Assembly (NCBI RefSeq): GCF_011300875.1
Contig: NZ_CP049862.1
Location: forward strand, 1,736,001-1,800,000
Direction of reading: 5' to 3'
DNA length: 64,000 bases
DNA from: Sanguibacter sp. HDW7
GTDB taxonomy: Bacteria; Actinomycetota; Actinomycetes; Actinomycetales; Cellulomonadaceae
Made by a program: the position numbers and the translations under genes. The first letter of the stretch is position 1; every line of letters starts with the position of its first letter. Positions 60,693-64,000 of the stretch are shown piece by piece. The notes under the pieces were generated by a model that saw only the letters and a program-made list of their open reading frames with translations, ran no database searches and was not told the DNA's origin.

Positions 60693-61869
60693 CGACGTCC
60701 CGGACGACCGCGGCGATCTCGCGGGCACGCTCGACCGTGACGTTCGTCGGCAGGTTGACGAGCCTGGAGATCGCGTCCTCGCTCGTCGTGAGCGTCGGGT
60801 CCCCGGGCGTGTAGCCGTACGTCGCAGGGTCCTCGACCCCGGGGAAGAGCGCCGGCCGGTACCAGCGTCCCGCGTGCACGCGCGCCGAGCCGAGCTCCGC
60901 GAGCAGCCGCTCGGCGGCGGCCTCGTCCCGCGCGAGCAGAGGGAGCCGCACGAGGGGGGATGGCTCGCCGGCACGCACCCCGTCGAGGATCGCTGACGGG
61001 ATCTCGACGATCCCGGCGAGCGCCTCGACGTACGCCGTGACGCACGCTGCTCGGCGCTCCTCGTCGGCCGCGAGCCCCGGGAGGGCAGCGGCGACCTGGG
61101 CCGTCATCCAGGCCGACGGTGCCGACGGGCTGTACGGGAGCCCGCCGCGCATCTCGACCGGGGCGATCGCGGGGTCGAGCAGCCCGGCGCGCACGAGGCC
61201 GCCCCGCAGGGTGCGCGCGACGCGCTGCGGGAGACGGTTGAGCACCCGGATCTGCGTGCGGTAGGCGCGGGCGAGCAGGTCGAGACGGCGACCCACGACC
61301 GGAAGCGCACCGAGACGGGCACGCAGCAGGTCGCCGAGCGCGCCGTCCACGAGGTCGGGCGCGACCCAGATCGCTCCGCCGAAGCGCGTCGACAGCATCT
61401 TCTCGACGCCGAAGGAGTGGATGGACACGTCCGCGTACGGTCGCCCGGCGGCGTCGCGTGCCATGCGACCGACGCAGTGCGCCGAGTCCTCGAGGAGCAG
61501 GGCGCCGATCCCGTCGGCGGCGGCGCGCAGGCCGCGCGCCGCCGCGTCGTCGACGATCCCGAAGGTGTGCTGCAGGACGACCGCGCGCGTGCGTTCGCCG
61601 ACGTCGAGCCGCGCAGGGTCGATCGCGAGCGAGCCCGGGTCGACGTCTGCGTGGACCGCCGCGTGCCCCGCGACGAGGATCGGGTCGACCGCCGTCGCGC
61701 ACGTGAGGATCTGCGTGACGACGTCGCCGGCCCCGCGGTGCTCGGCGAGCGCTCGCAGGACGACCTCCATGCCGTAGCGCGCCTTGTGGACGAGGAACCA
61801 GTCGCCCGGCTCGGTGCCCGTACGGCGTGCGAGCTCCTGGGTCACGGTCGTCGTGTCGTGCTGCGTCAT
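60682..61869 (-). CDS. DegT/DnrJ/EryC1/StrS-type aminotransferase
   Basis: A 395-residue PLP enzyme of the DegT/AHBA-synthase group. The PLP lysine is Lys157 in SIHSFGVEKMLSTRFGGAIW, with the conserved acidic EDSAHCVG at 128-134 and the end LVNLPTNVTVERAREIAAVVRD. Family members aminate keto-sugars or related ketones, but here no nucleotide-sugar gene is near. Conserved placement beside the ATP-grasp gene would suggest a shared pathway. Start ATG 61869 gives the expected length. Confidence 0.82.
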   Translation of the reverse strand: MTQHDTTTVTQELARRTGTEPGDWFLVHKARYGMEVVLRALAEHRGAGDVVTQILTCATAVDPILVAGHAAVHADVDPGSLAIDPARLDVGERTRAVVLQHTFGIVDDAAARGLRAAADGIGALLLEDSAHCVGRMARDAAGRPYADVSIHSFGVEKMLSTRFGGAIWVAPDLVDGALGDLLRARLGALPVVGRRLDLLARAYRTQIRVLNRLPQRVARTLRGGLVRAGLLDPAIAPVEMRGGLPYSPSAPSAWMTAQVAAALPGLAADEERRAACVTAYVEALAGIVEIPSAILDGVRAGEPSPLVRLPLLARDEAAAERLLAELGSARVHAGRWYRPALFPGVEDPATYGYTPGDPTLTTSEDAISRLVNLPTNVTVERAREIAAVVRDVVSG

Positions 61870-61931
61870 GCTGCTCCTCGGCTCGTCGGGCGCGCCCGGC
61901 TCGCTGCTCGTACACCGACGGCGGGGCGCCG

Positions 61932-61971
61932 GCCCGGTGACGTCACCGGGCGAACGCCCCGCCGTGCGGGG
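61932..61971 (-). terminator. Double hairpin downstream of gnd
   Basis: A 20-bp perfect palindrome (GCCCGGTGACGTCACCGGGC, 61932-61951) and CCCCGC-CGT-GCGGGG (61957-61971). The latter begins 12 nt after the gnd stop. Confidence 0.65.
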
Positions 61972-61983
61972 TGGTGGTGCGGG

Positions 61984-63417
61984 TCAGGCGTCGGACTCGG
62001 TCCGGTCGCCCGACCACTCGGTGTGGAAGACGCCGCCCTTGTCGACACGCTGGTACGTGTGCGCTCCGAAGAAGTCGCGCTGCGCCTGGATGAGGTTCGC
62101 GGGCAGACGCTCGGCACGCACGCCGTCGTAGTAGGCGAGCGACGACGAGAACGCGGGCGTCGGGACGCCGTTGAGCGCCGCCTGCGCGACGATCCTGCGC
62201 CACGCGCCTACACCCTGGCCGACCTGCTCCGTGAAGTACGGGTCGGCGAGGAGCAGCGAGAGCTCCGGGTTGCGCTCGTAGGCCTCGGTGATGCGGTTGA
62301 GGAAGCGGGCGCGGATGATGCAGCCGCCGCGCCAGATGCGCGCCATGGCGCCACGGTCGATGTTCCAGCCGAGCTCGGCCGACGCCGCGGCGATCTGGTC
62401 GAAGCCCTGCGAGTACGCGACGACCTTCGACGCGAACAGCGCGAGGCGCACGTCCTCGATGAACGCGGCGCGGTCGGTGACGGCCCACGAGCCTGCCTCG
62501 GCGGGCAGGACACGGCCGGCCTCGCGCTGCGGGACCGAGCCCGAGAGAGCGCGCGCGAACGTCGCCTCGGCGATGCCTGTGATCGGCACGCCCAGGTCGA
62601 GGGCGTTCTGGACCGTCCAGCGGCCCGTGCCCTTCTGCTCGGCGCGGTCGAGCACGATGTCGACGAAAGCCTTGCCGGTCTCGGCGTCGACGTGCGCGAG
62701 GACGTCGGCCGTGATCTCGATGAGGAACGACTCGAGGTCGCCCTTGTTCCACTCGGCGAAGATCTCGGCGATCTCGGCCGCCGAGGCACCCAGACCCTGC
62801 TTGAGCAGGTCGTAGGCCTCGGCGATGAGCTGCATGTCGGCGTACTCGATGCCGTTGTGCACCATCTTGACGAAGTGGCCGGCGCCGTCCGGGCCGACGT
62901 ACGTGCAGCACGGGACACCGTCGACCTTGGCCGAGATGTCCTCGAGGATCGGGCCGAGCCACTCGTAGGACTCGGGCGAGCCGCCGGGCATGATCGAGGG
63001 GCCGTTGAGTGCACCCTCCTCGCCGCCGGAGACGCCGGTGCCGACGAAGTGCAGGCCGTGGGCCTTGAGCTCGGCCTCGCGGCGACGCGTGTCGGGGAAG
63101 TGCGCGTTGCCCGCGTCGATGACGATGTCGCCCTCCTCGAGGAGGGGGACGAGCTCGGCGATGACGGCGTCCGTCGCGGCGCCCGCCTTCACCATGATGA
63201 CGACCTTGCGGGGCCGTGCGAGCGAGGCGACGAAGTCAGCCATCGACTCCGAGGCGACGAAGTCGCCGTCGTCACCGTGGTCGGCGACGAGCGAGGCCGT
63301 CTTGGCGTAGGAGCGGTTGTGCACCGCGACCGTGTAGCCGTGACGTGCGAAGTTGCGGGCAAGGTTGCGGCCCATCACCGCAAGCCCTGTGACGCCGATC
63401 TGGGCGCGTGCCGTCAT
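61984..63417 (-). CDS. gnd: 6-phosphogluconate dehydrogenase (decarboxylating)
   Basis: Gnd oxidises 6-phosphogluconate to ribulose 5-phosphate in the pentose phosphate pathway, making NADPH. The 477-residue protein has the Rossmann start IGVTGLAVMGRNLARNFARHG, GTGVSGGEEGALNGPSIMPGG, the catalytic lysine in GHFVKMVHNGIEYADMQLI, and the C-terminal RDFFGAHTYQRVDKGGVFHTEWSG. The frame is open upstream, but ATG 63417 follows GGAGGGAGAG and gives the family N-terminus. Full length. Confidence 0.97.
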   Translation of the reverse strand: MTARAQIGVTGLAVMGRNLARNFARHGYTVAVHNRSYAKTASLVADHGDDGDFVASESMADFVASLARPRKVVIMVKAGAATDAVIAELVPLLEEGDIVIDAGNAHFPDTRRREAELKAHGLHFVGTGVSGGEEGALNGPSIMPGGSPESYEWLGPILEDISAKVDGVPCCTYVGPDGAGHFVKMVHNGIEYADMQLIAEAYDLLKQGLGASAAEIAEIFAEWNKGDLESFLIEITADVLAHVDAETGKAFVDIVLDRAEQKGTGRWTVQNALDLGVPITGIAEATFARALSGSVPQREAGRVLPAEAGSWAVTDRAAFIEDVRLALFASKVVAYSQGFDQIAAASAELGWNIDRGAMARIWRGGCIIRARFLNRITEAYERNPELSLLLADPYFTEQVGQGVGAWRRIVAQAALNGVPTPAFSSSLAYYDGVRAERLPANLIQAQRDFFGAHTYQRVDKGGVFHTEWSGDRTESDA

Positions 63418-63552
63418 CGTGTGAACTCTCCCTCCAGATGAACATGTTCCGCCTGCGAGGATATCGCGCGCCCCTCGCGGCCCGCCCCGGCGACCAGCAT
63501 GTGTCCGCCACCGTCCGCGGCGTGGCGCGCCCCGGGGCGCTTCGCCGATGCC

Positions 63553-63558
63553 TACAGT
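63553..63558 (+). promoter_or_regulatory. Leaderless -10 element of the DUF3000 gene (TACAGT)
   Basis: TACAGT, then GACGCC (6 nt), then ATG 63565. Confidence 0.55.
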
Positions 63559-63564
63559 GACGCC

Positions 63565-64000
63565 ATGGTCGCCACCGCGCTCACGCAGGTGCCCGCGCAG
63601 TTCGCGCAGGCGCTCACCTCGTTGCGTGCGGCCGCCCTCGACGCCGGGATCGAGGTGCGTGAGGTGCCCGCGCCGTCGCGCGCCGCCGCGTTCGCCGTGG
63701 CGCTCTCGGGCTCGCTCGCCCGCGCCGGCGCGCCCGATGACGAGGTCGCCGACGGCACCTTCGTCGTCCTCTACGACCCGCCCGTCACACCCGTCGACGA
63801 CGGCGTGTTCCGCGTCATCGTGCTCGTGCGCGCGGAGCTCGACGAGGAGATGTCGGGCGATCCCATGCTCCCCGAGGTCGCGTGGGACTGGATGCTCGAG
63901 GCCCTCGAGGCCTGCCCGGTCGAGGCGGTCGAGCCGGGCGGCTCGGTGACGCGGACCATCACGACGAGCCACGGCTCGGTCGCGGGCCGTCCCGAGGAGG
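63565..64000 (+). CDS. DUF3000 domain-containing protein (3' end outside window)
   Basis: The first 145 residues of a protein of the actinobacterial DUF3000 family. The pattern is typical: FAQALTSLRAAALDAGIEVREVPAPSRAAAFAVALSGSL, then VLVRAELDEEMSGDPMLPEVAWDWMLEALE, then GSVTRTITTSHGS. The function of the family is unknown. Leaderless ATG. It is divergent from gnd; the frame is still open at the window edge. Confidence 0.88.
   Translation, partial: MVATALTQVPAQFAQALTSLRAAALDAGIEVREVPAPSRAAAFAVALSGSLARAGAPDDEVADGTFVVLYDPPVTPVDDGVFRVIVLVRAELDEEMSGDPMLPEVAWDWMLEALEACPVEAVEPGGSVTRTITTSHGSVAGRPEE

Overview
The window is 64 kb of very GC-rich chromosomal DNA, densely coded on both strands, with frequent GTG starts, 1-8 base gene overlaps and no mobile element, prophage or CRISPR array that I can see. 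Gene content and order (rarA-rpsD-DUF948-alaS; aspS-hisS; yajC-secD-secF-apt-relA; yebC-ruvC-ruvA-ruvB; thrS-HIT-pgsA-acyltransferase-pimA; DUF3000, DUF349 and class E sortase genes) indicate an actinobacterium, most likely of the Micrococcales near Cellulomonas/Sanguibacter/Oerskovia. Genus is inference only.

Layout. 1-5.8 kb (minus): alaS (3' end cut by the window edge), two small membrane proteins, rpsD, rarA. 5.9-8.6 kb (plus): an MMPL exporter with a coupled two-TM protein. 8.8-12.9 kb (minus): aspS, hisS, a metallo-beta-lactamase-fold hydrolase. 13.1-15.5 kb (plus): a DUF349 protein and an AbiEi-like orphan. 15.5-26.0 kb (minus): relA, apt, secF, secD, yajC, ruvB, ruvA, ruvC, yebC, pdxT. 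26.1-31.3 kb: a tryptophan-catabolism cassette (YheO/DauR-type regulator facing tryptophanase, amino-acid permease and RidA) and a proline-rich membrane protein. With a NUDIX gene these lie between pdxT and pdxS, which adjoin each other in many relatives. 32.0-42.9 kb (minus): pdxS, a membrane protein, the phosphatidylinositol-mannoside genes (pimA, acyltransferase, pgsA), HIT protein, thrS, a phosphotransferase and hrpB. 43.0-50.7 kb: hydrolase, ketopantoate reductase-like, acyl-CoA ligase, DoxX/MarR pair, tRNA-Val(CAC), sortase E with a small partner, pabC-pabB. 50.7-51.9 kb: two tRNA groups (Gly-Cys-Val and Gly-Val) separated by a repeat-rich non-coding stretch. 52-58.5 kb: regulators, glgX, ppk2, zapE, a RibD-like reductase. 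58.6-61.9 kb: Asp/Glu racemase, ATP-grasp ligase and DegT-type aminotransferase. Then gnd and a partial DUF3000 gene.

Most of the window is conserved housekeeping: translation, Sec export, stringent response, Holliday-junction processing, PLP and folate precursors, PIM lipids. The parts most worth attention are: (1) the regulator/tryptophanase/permease/RidA cassette with GTTGA-type inverted repeats; (2) the racemase/ATP-grasp/aminotransferase group, which could make and attach a D-amino acid of the peptidoglycan bridge; (3) the duplicated tRNA group with 22-bp and 24-bp tandem repeats and a perfect 15-bp inverted repeat; (4) a very regular leaderless-promoter signature (a -10 hexamer with A at position 2 and T at position 6, exactly 6 nt before ATG/GTG) in front of about a dozen or more genes; (5) a TDKA repeat insert in SecD; (6) an apparent frameshift at the sortase N-terminus.
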